The translations under genes and the position numbers were made by a program. A DNA stretch of 64,000 bases, taken from Shinella zoogloeoides (GTDB taxonomy: Bacteria > Pseudomonadota > Alphaproteobacteria > Rhizobiales > Rhizobiaceae). Where the stretch lies: the NCBI RefSeq assembly GCF_022682305.1, contig NZ_CP093528.1:2245501-2309500 (forward strand). The letters are read 5' to 3'. Shown here in pieces: positions 8,436 through 15,439 of this stretch. Under the pieces are notes generated by a model. That model had not been told where the DNA came from and did no database searches. It saw only the letters and a list, made by a program, of their open reading frames with translations. The stretch's first letter is position 1, and each line of letters opens with the position of its first letter.

Positions 8436-10403
8436 TCAATCAGAGGTGTGGACCCGACCTTCCCCCTGCGTCATCTCCCGACCGGTTGGTCCTCGCGCAT
8501 TCTCATCTATGATGCTCTCGATAACATGAGCCGAAAGGAACCGGCGCTCCTCAAGGCATGTGGCGATTTCATCGACCGCACTTCGTAGCCCTCGAAGAAT
8601 TGACGTAGCTCGCTCGAATGCCTGTTCGAGAATATGCTGAACGCATTCCCGAAGGCTGGGGTCTTGAGCCCGCAGAAGCGCGAGTTCACGATTGGAAACG
8701 ACTTCGACCGCCAGTGTTCGTCCGAGGCCAAAACAGGCCTCCATTTTTGTCGCAAGGGCGGTGGCTCGCGCTAAGTCGGATTGATCTCCGCCTACGGCAC
8801 CATCGCAAAAATCACCAAAGATCATCTTTTCAGCGGCCAGACCGGCAAGCAGCATAGCAAGGTGGTCGTTGTAAAAGCTTCTGGTATGCCGAGCGAACTC
8901 CGGCGCACGAAAATGAGTTACCCCGACTGAGGTAGCGCCATCTTCGACGAAAGTTTCATTCACCTCGACCGATTCAAGATTCATTCCAAGTTCGAACCCG
9001 ACAACAGCGTGCCCGGTTTCATGTACGGAGACCACTCGCCTTTGCAATGATGGCAAACGGACCAGAGGTTTCATAAGATGAACAACGTCGTCAAAGCGAG
9101 CGTCGCGGCTGCCACGCCGCCTTGCAACGCGTTTCCCGTCGCGGACGAGTTGCTCAATTTCCGCTCCGGACATTCCTTCGGTCGAACGACCAAACCGGTC
9201 CATCTGCTCAGGAGGAACGGCGAAGCCCGCAAGCTGCTCGAATATCTTCTGCCGCGTGGTCGCGTCTGGCAGGGGAATGACGATATGTCTATCCAACCGG
9301 CCGGCTCGTTTTATCGCGGGGTCAAGGTCCTCGGGATGATTTGTGGCCCCCACGACGACCACCCCACTCCGGCGCTTAAAGCCATCCAGTTCCTCAAGAA
9401 GGCCGTTGATAGCCTGTCTTTTATAGTCGTCGTTGTGTCCCCCGGTAGTCCGGTTGCCGAACGCATCGATTTCATCGATGAACAATAAACACGGGGCTTG
9501 CGCACGTGCCTCTTCGAAAGTCGCATGCATGCTACGTAGGAAGTCATTGAGGTATCCCGCCGCCTGCCACTGCGCAGCGGAACTTGCGATGATAGGCACC
9601 TGGCAAGACCGAGCAAGAGCGCCCGCGAAGAGTGTTTTTCCGGTTCCAGGCCTGCCGGAAATCAGCACTCCGGCATCGACTTCGTCCCACCTGACCCTAC
9701 CAGCGCGAAAATCCTCCAGGTCACGTGCTAGCTCAAACCCCCATTCTGCCGCCGCGCCGAACCCGTGAAGGTCCGCCAAGGTCGGACCGTCATCGGGTTG
9801 GCCGACCTCTTTCACGACGGCATGAGGGCCAGAGCGAAGGCGTTGCAGGCCAACCGAGACCGGCCGCTTTGGCGGAAACGCATAGCTTAGTCGTGTCCAT
9901 GTCTCCGCCTCCAGCATCTCTAGGTCGGAATCGTTCAAAACATACCCAAACCGCCTAAACGTTGCTTCGATTTGCCTCGTCGTAGGCTTGGGGAGATGTA
10001 CAAACACATCAGCCCAGAGCGCTGCTTCCTCGTCGAATTCCGTCTCTGAATCGCATATCAGAATCGCCTCATCTTTTTCCGCGGCTTCCTCGAAGAGATT
10101 CCGCCGAACGCGATTACCTTTCCTTGATTCACTCAAGACCCAGACCGTCGGCTTCTCATACTCTTCGAAGTGAAAATGCTGCCTAAGGAAGAGCCGGCCC
10201 GCCTGGGCGAAGACTTCAGCAGCGTCGGATGTCTCGACGACGAGCAGCGCGCGCGCCGAACCACCCCGACGGACGAGGCCCCGCAAAGCGGCTCCGAGCA
10301 CGCAGTATGCGAGAAAAACGGGAACGGTAATGGACCGGTTTTTCGTCCCGCTCGTGCGCCAGATCGATCTCTTAAAATCACCGCCGGATTCATGTTCGCG
10401 CAA
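8436..10403 (-). CDS. Soluble FtsH-like AAA+ protease (AAA domain plus M41-type zinc peptidase)
   Basis: The 655-aa protein has an unrecognised N-domain (1-210), then an AAA+ ATPase with Walker A GRPGTGKT at 250-257, Walker B LLFIDEID near 307-313, sensor-like VVGATNHPEDLDPA and an arginine-finger region RAGRLDRH. It ends in an M41-type peptidase domain with the zinc motif HETGH at 461-465 and a downstream GGDQSDLARA segment that fits the third-ligand helix of FtsH. Unlike FtsH it has no clear N-terminal membrane anchor, so it is probably cytosolic. The proposed start is TTG 10403, overlapping the upstream phosphoesterase gene by 14 bp. It is the last gene of a three-gene operon. Confidence 0.85.
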   Translation of the reverse strand: MREHESGGDFKRSIWRTSGTKNRSITVPVFLAYCVLGAALRGLVRRGGSARALLVVETSDAAEVFAQAGRLFLRQHFHFEEYEKPTVWVLSESRKGNRVRRNLFEEAAEKDEAILICDSETEFDEEAALWADVFVHLPKPTTRQIEATFRRFGYVLNDSDLEMLEAETWTRLSYAFPPKRPVSVGLQRLRSGPHAVVKEVGQPDDGPTLADLHGFGAAAEWGFELARDLEDFRAGRVRWDEVDAGVLISGRPGTGKTLFAGALARSCQVPIIASSAAQWQAAGYLNDFLRSMHATFEEARAQAPCLLFIDEIDAFGNRTTGGHNDDYKRQAINGLLEELDGFKRRSGVVVVGATNHPEDLDPAIKRAGRLDRHIVIPLPDATTRQKIFEQLAGFAVPPEQMDRFGRSTEGMSGAEIEQLVRDGKRVARRRGSRDARFDDVVHLMKPLVRLPSLQRRVVSVHETGHAVVGFELGMNLESVEVNETFVEDGATSVGVTHFRAPEFARHTRSFYNDHLAMLLAGLAAEKMIFGDFCDGAVGGDQSDLARATALATKMEACFGLGRTLAVEVVSNRELALLRAQDPSLRECVQHILEQAFERATSILRGLRSAVDEIATCLEERRFLSAHVIESIIDENARGPTGREMTQGEGRVHTSD

Positions 10404-11166
10404 GATCGATCACCAATTCTGGATTGAAGAGCTCTCGGCACGCTTCGCTAGGGTAACCGCGCGGATTACACACGACCCGCGTCTTGCCGATAAGGTAGTC
10501 ACTGGGATGATGGATGTGGCCATGCACCCACACCAACGGCTGATACTCGAGAATTTTAGGCTCGAGGCTCGATGCAAATGCAGGGGTCAGCGGGTCTTTC
10601 AAGAACTCGCGTGGAACTGACATCAGGCTCGGGGCGTGATGCGACACGATGACGGTGGGCCGTGGAGAGACCGTCCAAAGCACTTCTTCTATGTAGTACC
10701 GTGCAAGCTGGTGGAGATACTGGCTTTCGCGCGGCGAGAAACGTTTGAACGGAGTCTTCGAACGTTTGATCCGGCGATAGTCAGCGAGTTGCTCCTTGGC
10801 AGCCAACATCGCACTCGCCGCGTGGCCTTGTAGACGAAAGTCGGTCCACAAAGTTGCTCCCACGAAGCGATATCCCTCGAAAATCACGACATCACCATCG
10901 AGGAGGTAAACGTTGTGGAAGCGCTTAGCCGCCTGATAACCCGCTTCGAGCCCTTCTTTTATCGCGCTCCCGTAGTACTCGTGATTTCCCGGTACGAACA
11001 CGACGGGCATAAACGGCGCCACGCGCTCGGCGAGCCAGTCAATGCTCCGAACAACGCCCCGATCATAGATGTCGCCGGCGCAGACGCAGATGTCGGCGTC
11101 TGGGATTTCAAGGTCGAGACTTGCATCAAGTTCGAGGTGTAGATCGGAGAAAATCCAGGCTTTCAT
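10390..11166 (-). CDS. Calcineurin-like metallophosphoesterase
   Basis: The 258-aa protein shows the full metallophosphoesterase motif series: FSDLHLE (5-13), CAGDIYDRG (about 29-38), PGNHEYYG, SHHAPS and VHGHIHHP near the C-terminus. It should bind two metals and hydrolyse phosphoesters; the substrate (nucleotide, nucleic acid or protein) cannot be read from the sequence. There is no signal peptide, so it is cytosolic. Its ATG overlaps the stop of the upstream 116-aa gene (ATGA), and its end overlaps the start of the FtsH-like protease by 14 bp, so the three are almost certainly co-translated. Confidence 0.9.
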   Translation of the reverse strand: MKAWIFSDLHLELDASLDLEIPDADICVCAGDIYDRGVVRSIDWLAERVAPFMPVVFVPGNHEYYGSAIKEGLEAGYQAAKRFHNVYLLDGDVVIFEGYRFVGATLWTDFRLQGHAASAMLAAKEQLADYRRIKRSKTPFKRFSPRESQYLHQLARYYIEEVLWTVSPRPTVIVSHHAPSLMSVPREFLKDPLTPAFASSLEPKILEYQPLVWVHGHIHHPSDYLIGKTRVVCNPRGYPSEACRELFNPELVIDLART

Positions 11167-11513
11167 CGTTCTTCAGAATAGTTGTTTTCCCAGTACCCGG
11201 GGGAAGCCTCATTTCCGAGCCGATAGAAACGCGAGAAGGTTCGGGCCACATGCCGCGTCCTGTCGAGAAAAAAGAGCTCGCTGGAGAAGATCGGTTGACC
11301 GTCTCCCAGGGTAGGATGTCCGGTCGCAATACCGACAAGGCAAGGAACCGCTCGTCGAGCAATCGCCCAACGATCAATCTTGGTAACTATCCGCTCGACC
11401 GACTGACTTTCATAGGTCTCGAGATCGCGAGCCAGGGCCCTTAGGTGCTCGACCAGTTCTAAACGGGTCATCCCGAACCACAAACGCGACGAATAGTCAG
11501 TGTGGTCACTCAT
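11163..11513 (-). CDS. Small protein of unknown function (resembles DUF6634), 116 aa
   Basis: The conserved-looking block is RRAVPCLVGIATGHPTLGDG, followed by SSELFFLD and ARTFSRFYRLG. From memory this pattern matches the family labelled DUF6634 in rhizobial accessory DNA, whose function is unknown. I chose ATG 11513 because a GGAGGG sequence lies just upstream; a longer frame to 11633 lacks this. The stop overlaps the next ATG by 4 bp. It is the first gene of the operon with the metallophosphoesterase and the FtsH-like protease. Confidence 0.7.
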   Translation of the reverse strand: MSDHTDYSSRLWFGMTRLELVEHLRALARDLETYESQSVERIVTKIDRWAIARRAVPCLVGIATGHPTLGDGQPIFSSELFFLDRTRHVARTFSRFYRLGNEASPGYWENNYSEER

Positions 11514-11780
11514 TGCCCACCCTCCACACGAGCGCCTGGCTCGTTGAGTCCCTGTCTCGGGGGCAATACGCCCCACCGGGGCAACCGAACTGATACACGA
11601 CAAGGGAAAGGGCCTTCGGCCATCGGACCGCACAAAACCGAATCATCATGGAATTTCACCCCTAGTCACCATTGAAACCTTGCATGACTTCATACGAGCA
11701 CATGGGGCGCCTTGTAAAGTATTAAAAGACTTCAAAAGAGATTTGTTGACATCCTCACATTTGACCGGCTCAAGGGATCA
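11514..11780. promoter_or_regulatory. Divergent promoter region between the protease operon and its likely regulator
   Basis: This 267-bp gap separates the leftward operon from the rightward HTH gene. The half nearer the HTH gene is AT-rich (AAGTATTAAAAGACTT at about 11,718) and contains TTGACA near 11,745 that could serve as a plus-strand -35, though I see no good -10 at 17 bp. Two related GACTTCA words occur near 11,687 and 11,728. The arrangement suggests that the HTH protein controls both sides. Confidence 0.4.
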
Positions 11781-12314
11781 ATGAGGGTTCCTGCTCCAGC
11801 CGACGCTTTACGTGTAGCGCGAGCGCTACTTGATATTTCTCAGCGGGTGGCCGCAGAGCGTGCCAACGTGTTGCAGAAATCCGTGTCGGCCGCCGAGAGT
11901 TCAAAAACGGTGCTGTTGGAAACGAACCTGGCACTCGTCGACTACTATCGCGCGGCGGGCATCGTGTTTTTGGGTGAGTGCCGGATTGGCGAAACCGTAG
12001 TACGAAGCGGGGCGAGGTGGTCGGGCCCAGAAGGGCCGACGCAGTTCGCGGCTGCCGACGCGGCCGCTCATGCCGAAATCACCGATGTCTCCTTTCGTGC
12101 CGCCAGGGCACTTCTCGGTTTGGAGCAAGCCGAGGTTGCCAGGCTCGCCGACGTGGGAGTCGATACCGTGAAAGGGCTCGAGCGCGGTGAGGGAGGCGGC
12201 AGGCACTACGGCCTCCTTCGCGGATGGTACGAGAAGAGAGGTGTCGAGTTTACGGGTTGGGGAGACATCTCCACGCGTAAGTTCTTCGGAGTGGGTGTAC
12301 GATGGAGGGAATAA
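11781..12314 (+). CDS. Transcriptional regulator with two HTH (XRE-like) domains
   Basis: The 177-aa protein contains two related helix-turn-helix segments. One is at about 6-60 (ALRVARALLDISQRVAAERA, then SVSAAESS). The second, at about 103-155, is close to classical XRE (RAARALLGLEQAEVARLADV, then VDTVKGLERGEG). Each is followed by a similar segment (YYRAAGIVFLGE and WYEKRGVEFTGWG), so the protein looks like an internal duplication. The start ATG follows AAGGGA. It is divergent from the protease operon, the classic position for its repressor. Confidence 0.75.
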   Translation: MRVPAPADALRVARALLDISQRVAAERANVLQKSVSAAESSKTVLLETNLALVDYYRAAGIVFLGECRIGETVVRSGARWSGPEGPTQFAAADAAAHAEITDVSFRAARALLGLEQAEVARLADVGVDTVKGLERGEGGGRHYGLLRGWYEKRGVEFTGWGDISTRKFFGVGVRWRE

Positions 12315-12365
12315 GCGTTCCACCGCCCTTGCCTACCGCCACCCCATATCATGGCGGCGGCAATA

Positions 12366-12583
12366 TGATCGTTCTTAGCCCGCTATGGCCCGCGCGGCGA
12401 GAATCTATACCGGAGGGAGTGAGCCACACGCAGCTAGGCAAGGCGGGCGTGGCTCCCCGTACGGTCTTCAAGCTCGAGAAGGATAGCAACATCGCCTCTG
12501 CTTCCCCCGCGAAAATTTCGCCGTTTTGGAAGGCCACCAGGCGCCGCCTGCACCTGGTTTCGTTTTTTTTCGATGAAAAGTGA
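12366..12583 (+). pseudogene. Degraded XRE-like HTH fragment
   Basis: The frame reads HTQLGKAGVAPRTVFKLEKD in its middle, close to an XRE recognition helix and the repeat pattern of the upstream regulator. The flanks are poor: the expected helix 1 is scrambled and the C-terminus (RRRLHLVSFFFDEK) only partly matches the 'RGVxFL.DE' ending of such domains. There is no Shine-Dalgarno sequence. I read it as the remnant of a related regulator gene, not a working gene. Confidence 0.4.
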
Positions 12584-13096
12584 AAACAGCGCCAACGTAC
12601 TATTCAGCTAAAATCATCCAGCGCAGGCATGAAGGTAAAGGGGTCGACTTTTCAGCCACGAGAACCACAGCTTTCCAGAGTGTCCAGATGTCGACCCCGT
12701 CAACGGAAACTCATATAAGGGGCGGTACCCGGCGCCTCCACCAAAAACCGGTCGACCTTGACGGACCGGCTTTTGATGGGGGCGAAATAGGATCGACAAG
12801 GGCGTAAAGATCGACTTTTTGCTCGGCATTGTACCACCGTTATCGGGCTAAACTTGTAGTTGCAAACGACAACTATGCGGAAGCTCGTCTCGCTGCTTAA
12901 TCGCGGTGTGACACTTCACTCAAAGTCCTGACGGGTCGCACCGGCAGGCGGGGTCCGAAGGCACCTGGCAACAGAAGCCTTCACCTTCTCCAATCCCTTG
13001 AAATGGTCTATAGCTGTGCCAGATGACTCGTGCCGGAAGGCGTGAGAAAACCGAAGAATGCCTGAATTACAAAGGCAGGAAGAAAGACAGGAACGG
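12584..13096. other. Island-core junction: degraded DNA with IS-like repeated GTCGAC motifs
   Basis: No convincing gene lies here. GGGGTCGAC at 12,640-12,648 is mirrored by GTCGACCCC at 12,689-12,697. The phrase GTAAAGGGGTCGACTTTT recurs in near-direct form as GTAAAGATCGACTTTTT around 12,803-12,819. Such repeated terminal motifs resemble ends of IS21-type elements, so this may be an IS remnant. The final part carries the unmarked promoter of sspB. AT content falls here to the level of the core genes. Confidence 0.4.
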
Positions 13097-13615
13097 ATGG
13101 CGCAAGACCACATTCGCTACGACATTCTCGCCCAGGACGCGCTGCGCAGCGTCATTCGCAAGGTACTGTCCGAGGTTGCGGTCACGGGCCACCTGCCCGG
13201 CGAGCATCATTTTTTCATTACCTTCCTCACCAATGCCCCGGGCGTGCGCATCTCGCAGCACCTCAAGGCCAAGTATGCGGAACAGATGACCATCGTCGTC
13301 CAGCATCAGTTCTGGGACCTCAAGGTCACCGAGAGCCTGTTCGAGATCGGCCTTTCCTTCTCCGATACGCCTGAAAAGCTGGTCATTCCCTTCAACGCGA
13401 TCCGCGGCTTCTACGATCCGTCCGTCAGCTTCGAGCTGGAATTCGACGTGCCCGCGATGGAAGAGGAAGAGGATCACTCGGCAGAGATCACCGCCTATCC
13501 CGCCGCCCCGGAAAAGACCGAGGATTCCGGCGAGGAACCCGTTCCGCCGACCGGCGGCGGCGGCGACAAGGGCGGTTCGGTCGTGTCGCTCGATTCCTTC
13601 CGCAAGAAGAACTGA
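13097..13615 (+). CDS. sspB: SspB, ClpXP protease adaptor (alphaproteobacterial type)
   Basis: The 172-aa protein tethers ssrA-tagged and other substrates to the ClpXP protease in the cytosol. The N-terminal substrate-binding fold is well conserved (HIRYDILAQDALR, HHFFITFLTNAPGV, TIVVQHQFWDL, VIPFNAIRGFYDPS). An acidic, Pro/Gly-rich linker follows, and the short C-terminal tail VVSLDSFRKKN is the usual ClpX-docking peptide. I chose ATG 13097 because rhizobial SspB starts MAQDHIRYD and AGGAA lies just upstream; an in-frame ATG at 13058 would add 13 residues. A DUF4169 gene follows 9 bp downstream, a common pairing. Confidence 0.95.
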   Translation: MAQDHIRYDILAQDALRSVIRKVLSEVAVTGHLPGEHHFFITFLTNAPGVRISQHLKAKYAEQMTIVVQHQFWDLKVTESLFEIGLSFSDTPEKLVIPFNAIRGFYDPSVSFELEFDVPAMEEEEDHSAEITAYPAAPEKTEDSGEEPVPPTGGGGDKGGSVVSLDSFRKKN

Positions 13616-13624
13616 GTTCTTCCG

Positions 13625-13822
13625 ATGAGCGGCGACGTCGTCAATCTCCGCCAGTTTCGCAAGCAGAAGGCCCGCTCCGACAAGGAGAAGGCGGCCGAGC
13701 AGAACCGTATTACCTTCGGCCGGACCAAGGCGGAGAAGACCCTGACCCGCGCCCTCAACGAGAAGGCGGAAAAGACGCTCGATCAGGGCCGCTTGGAGCG
13801 GCCCGACGACGCGCCGGACTGA
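13625..13822 (+). CDS. DUF4169 family small protein, 65 aa
   Basis: A short basic, helix-forming protein (VVNLRQFRKQKARSDKEK, then NRITFGRTKAE). The pattern fits DUF4169, a family of unknown function typical of alphaproteobacteria and usually encoded next to sspB. It lies 9 bp after sspB, so it is almost surely in the same transcript. It has no membrane segment. Confidence 0.85.
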   Translation: MSGDVVNLRQFRKQKARSDKEKAAEQNRITFGRTKAEKTLTRALNEKAEKTLDQGRLERPDDAPD

Positions 13823-13949
13823 TTTTCCCGCGATCTCAAAGCCTTGCCGGGAAAACCGGACTCAACTTGCCAATCGCCTCGTGTGTTTTCACGCCGTTCC
13901 GGCCCGTGTGCTTCCCTGGAAGCACACACCATCGCCATGCAGGGAAAGC

Positions 13950-14177
13950 ATGATCCGCAAATATTCGACGACCCTGCACGGCCACCGCACGAGTTTCTCG
14001 CTCGAACCCGCTTTCCATGACGAATTGAAGGGTATTGCCGAGGCGCGTGGCCTGACGCTTGCCGCGCTGCTGCGCGAGATCGACGATACACGCGGCCCCG
14101 GCGACAATCTCTCCTCGGCGCTGCGTCTGCATGTGCTGGAATGGTTGAAACAGAAGGCCGGCGGCCTTTCCACCTAA
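13950..14177 (+). CDS. Ribbon-helix-helix domain protein, 75 aa
   Basis: The sequence HGHRTSFSLEPAFHDELKGI followed by ARGLTLAALLREID has the strand-helix-helix pattern of the RHH_4-type family, common downstream of sspB in Rhizobiales. Such proteins may bind DNA, but the targets of this family are unknown. I chose ATG 13950 because the conserved block begins right after it and AGGGAAAG precedes it. A longer frame starting at 13881 has no conserved-looking N-terminus. Confidence 0.8.
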   Translation: MIRKYSTTLHGHRTSFSLEPAFHDELKGIAEARGLTLAALLREIDDTRGPGDNLSSALRLHVLEWLKQKAGGLST

Positions 14178-14282
14178 AGTATCTCCAGCAAACGTGCGTA
14201 GCGGTTTTGCGTCCGGAAAAACGGAAGGCATACGCATTTCCGACGCAAGGCCGCATCCCGCCCTTGCTGGAAAAGCCTTATA

Positions 14283-14300
14283 CGGCCCCTCACTGATCAG
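14283..14300. repeat. Left terminal inverted repeat of the IS630 element
   Basis: Begins CGGCCCCTCACTGATC directly after the TA at 14281-14282. Its partner is at 15420-15437. Confidence 0.75.
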
Positions 14301-14851
14301 AACCCATTTGCCCATTCTCTTCGCCCGATAGACATGATGCGCCATGGCTGGGTTTCGAGCTTTCGCCAGGCATCGCAGCAATGATCGACAATATCGTCGT
14401 AGGATTTGAAGACTCGGTTTGAGAGCCAGTTGTCGCGCATGAAATGCCATAGGTTTTCGACCGGGTTGAGCTCCGGCGATTTCGGCGGGATTGGCAGAAT
14501 GCTGATGTTGCCGGGCACAACGAGGTTGTTGGACATGTGCCAGCCTGCCTGATCCATGATGAGGATGGCGTGGGCGTCATCGGCGACATGACGGGCAATT
14601 TCGGCCAGATGCTGGGTCATTGCGTAGGTGTCGCACCACGGCATGACCAGCGCCGCCGCCTTGCCGAGCTTCGGGCAGATTGCGCCGAAGATGTAGGCCG
14701 ACTTTGTGCGCTGATCATGCGGCGCTGAAGGTCGCGTTCCGCGTCTGGCCCAACGGCGCGTGATCTTGTTCTTTTGCCCGATACGGGCCTCATCCTGAAA
14801 CCAAATCTCTATGCGTTTTCCTCGGGCTGCTCCTGCGGCAATCTCTGCCAC
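14297..14851 (-). CDS. IS630 transposase, C-terminal (DDE catalytic) frame
   Basis: This frame carries the catalytic core: WFQDEARIGQ (first Asp), ILIMDQAGWH (second Asp) and SPELNPVENLWHF (Glu), the standard IS630 DDE set. It lacks its own ribosome site. It is read by a -1 slip from the upstream frame at the run AAAAAAG (near 14,871), after which the product continues as KSFPAAVAEIAAG. The two frames overlap by 43 bp, as in other IS630 elements that use programmed frameshifting. Confidence 0.88.
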   Translation of the reverse strand: MAEIAAGAARGKRIEIWFQDEARIGQKNKITRRWARRGTRPSAPHDQRTKSAYIFGAICPKLGKAAALVMPWCDTYAMTQHLAEIARHVADDAHAILIMDQAGWHMSNNLVVPGNISILPIPPKSPELNPVENLWHFMRDNWLSNRVFKSYDDIVDHCCDAWRKLETQPWRIMSIGRREWANGF

Positions 14852-15357
14852 TGCGGCGGGGAAGCTTTTTTAAAATCCTCAATGGCTTGAGGGTCCTGAG
14901 CATGATGTTTTGGCCGGGCGGCAAGCTTGCGATAACCCATGGCCCGGACTTCGCGGCTCAGCGTTTGCTCGCTCACCGAAACGCGGAATTCTTCCCACAG
15001 CCATTGCGCCAGATCGCATAGACGCCAGCGAACGACGCCGTCGAGATAGGGTGTTGGTCCACGCTCGATGGCCTGCACCAGGGCCGTACGCTGCTGATCG
15101 TTCAACCGCGACTGCGCACCGGGAGCCTTGCCATTGATCAGGCCCTGGGGACCGCGTTCGTTGAACCGCACGACCCAGTCCCGGACGATCTGGAGCGTGA
15201 CGTTGCCGAGGCGGGCGGCATCGGAACGCGAGCCTCCATCGTAGATCGAGGCGAGTGCCAAAAGACGGCGCACCTGAGCGGCATCCTTCGTCTGCCGCGC
15301 CAGCCGGCGCAGACCGTCTCCATCAAAATCCGTCCGTAGTGAAATCCCTGATCGCAT
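14809..15357 (-). CDS. IS630 transposase, N-terminal (DNA-binding) frame
   Basis: The 182-aa frame encodes the helix-turn-helix part: LRRLARQTKDAAQVRRLLAL, a second HTH around GSRSDAARLGNVTLQIVRDW, and the winged region with LSREVRAMGYRKL. It ends shortly after an A6 slippery run (TTT AAA AAA GCT). A -1 shift there fuses it to the catalytic frame. Without a shift it gives a truncated binding protein, which often acts as an inhibitor of transposition in such elements. Confidence 0.88.
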   Translation of the reverse strand: MRSGISLRTDFDGDGLRRLARQTKDAAQVRRLLALASIYDGGSRSDAARLGNVTLQIVRDWVVRFNERGPQGLINGKAPGAQSRLNDQQRTALVQAIERGPTPYLDGVVRWRLCDLAQWLWEEFRVSVSEQTLSREVRAMGYRKLAARPKHHAQDPQAIEDFKKASPPQWQRLPQEQPEENA

Positions 15358-15419
15358 CGCAGACCTCCGGTTTGCACCAGAGATTCAGATTCACCGCGCT
15401 TTGGGAAGGCCAAAGAGTC

Positions 15420-15437
15420 GAGATCAGCGAGGCGGCG
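15420..15437. repeat. Right terminal inverted repeat of the IS630 element
   Basis: Partner of 14283-14300. TA follows at 15438-15439, and the stop codon of the AsmA-like gene follows directly at 15440-15442. Confidence 0.75.
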
Positions 15438-15439
15438 TA

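Larger units (their letters stand above)
14283..15437 (-). mobile_element. IS630-family insertion sequence, about 1155 bp
   Basis: The ends are imperfect inverted repeats at 14283-14300 and 15420-15437. Counting the flanking TA, 15 of 20 positions match. The element is bounded by TA at 14281-14282 and TA at 15438-15439, the dinucleotide duplicated by IS630/Tc1/mariner elements. It encodes a transposase in two overlapping frames joined by a probable -1 frameshift. The insertion lies directly after the stop codon of the AsmA-like gene, so that gene kept its whole coding sequence but lost its native 3' flank. Confidence 0.88.

Noticed and set aside
12850..12880. Hairpin-like TAGTTGC/GACAACTA sequence before sspB
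   Set aside because: The stem is short and interrupted. It does not sit at a clear promoter, so no function is claimed.
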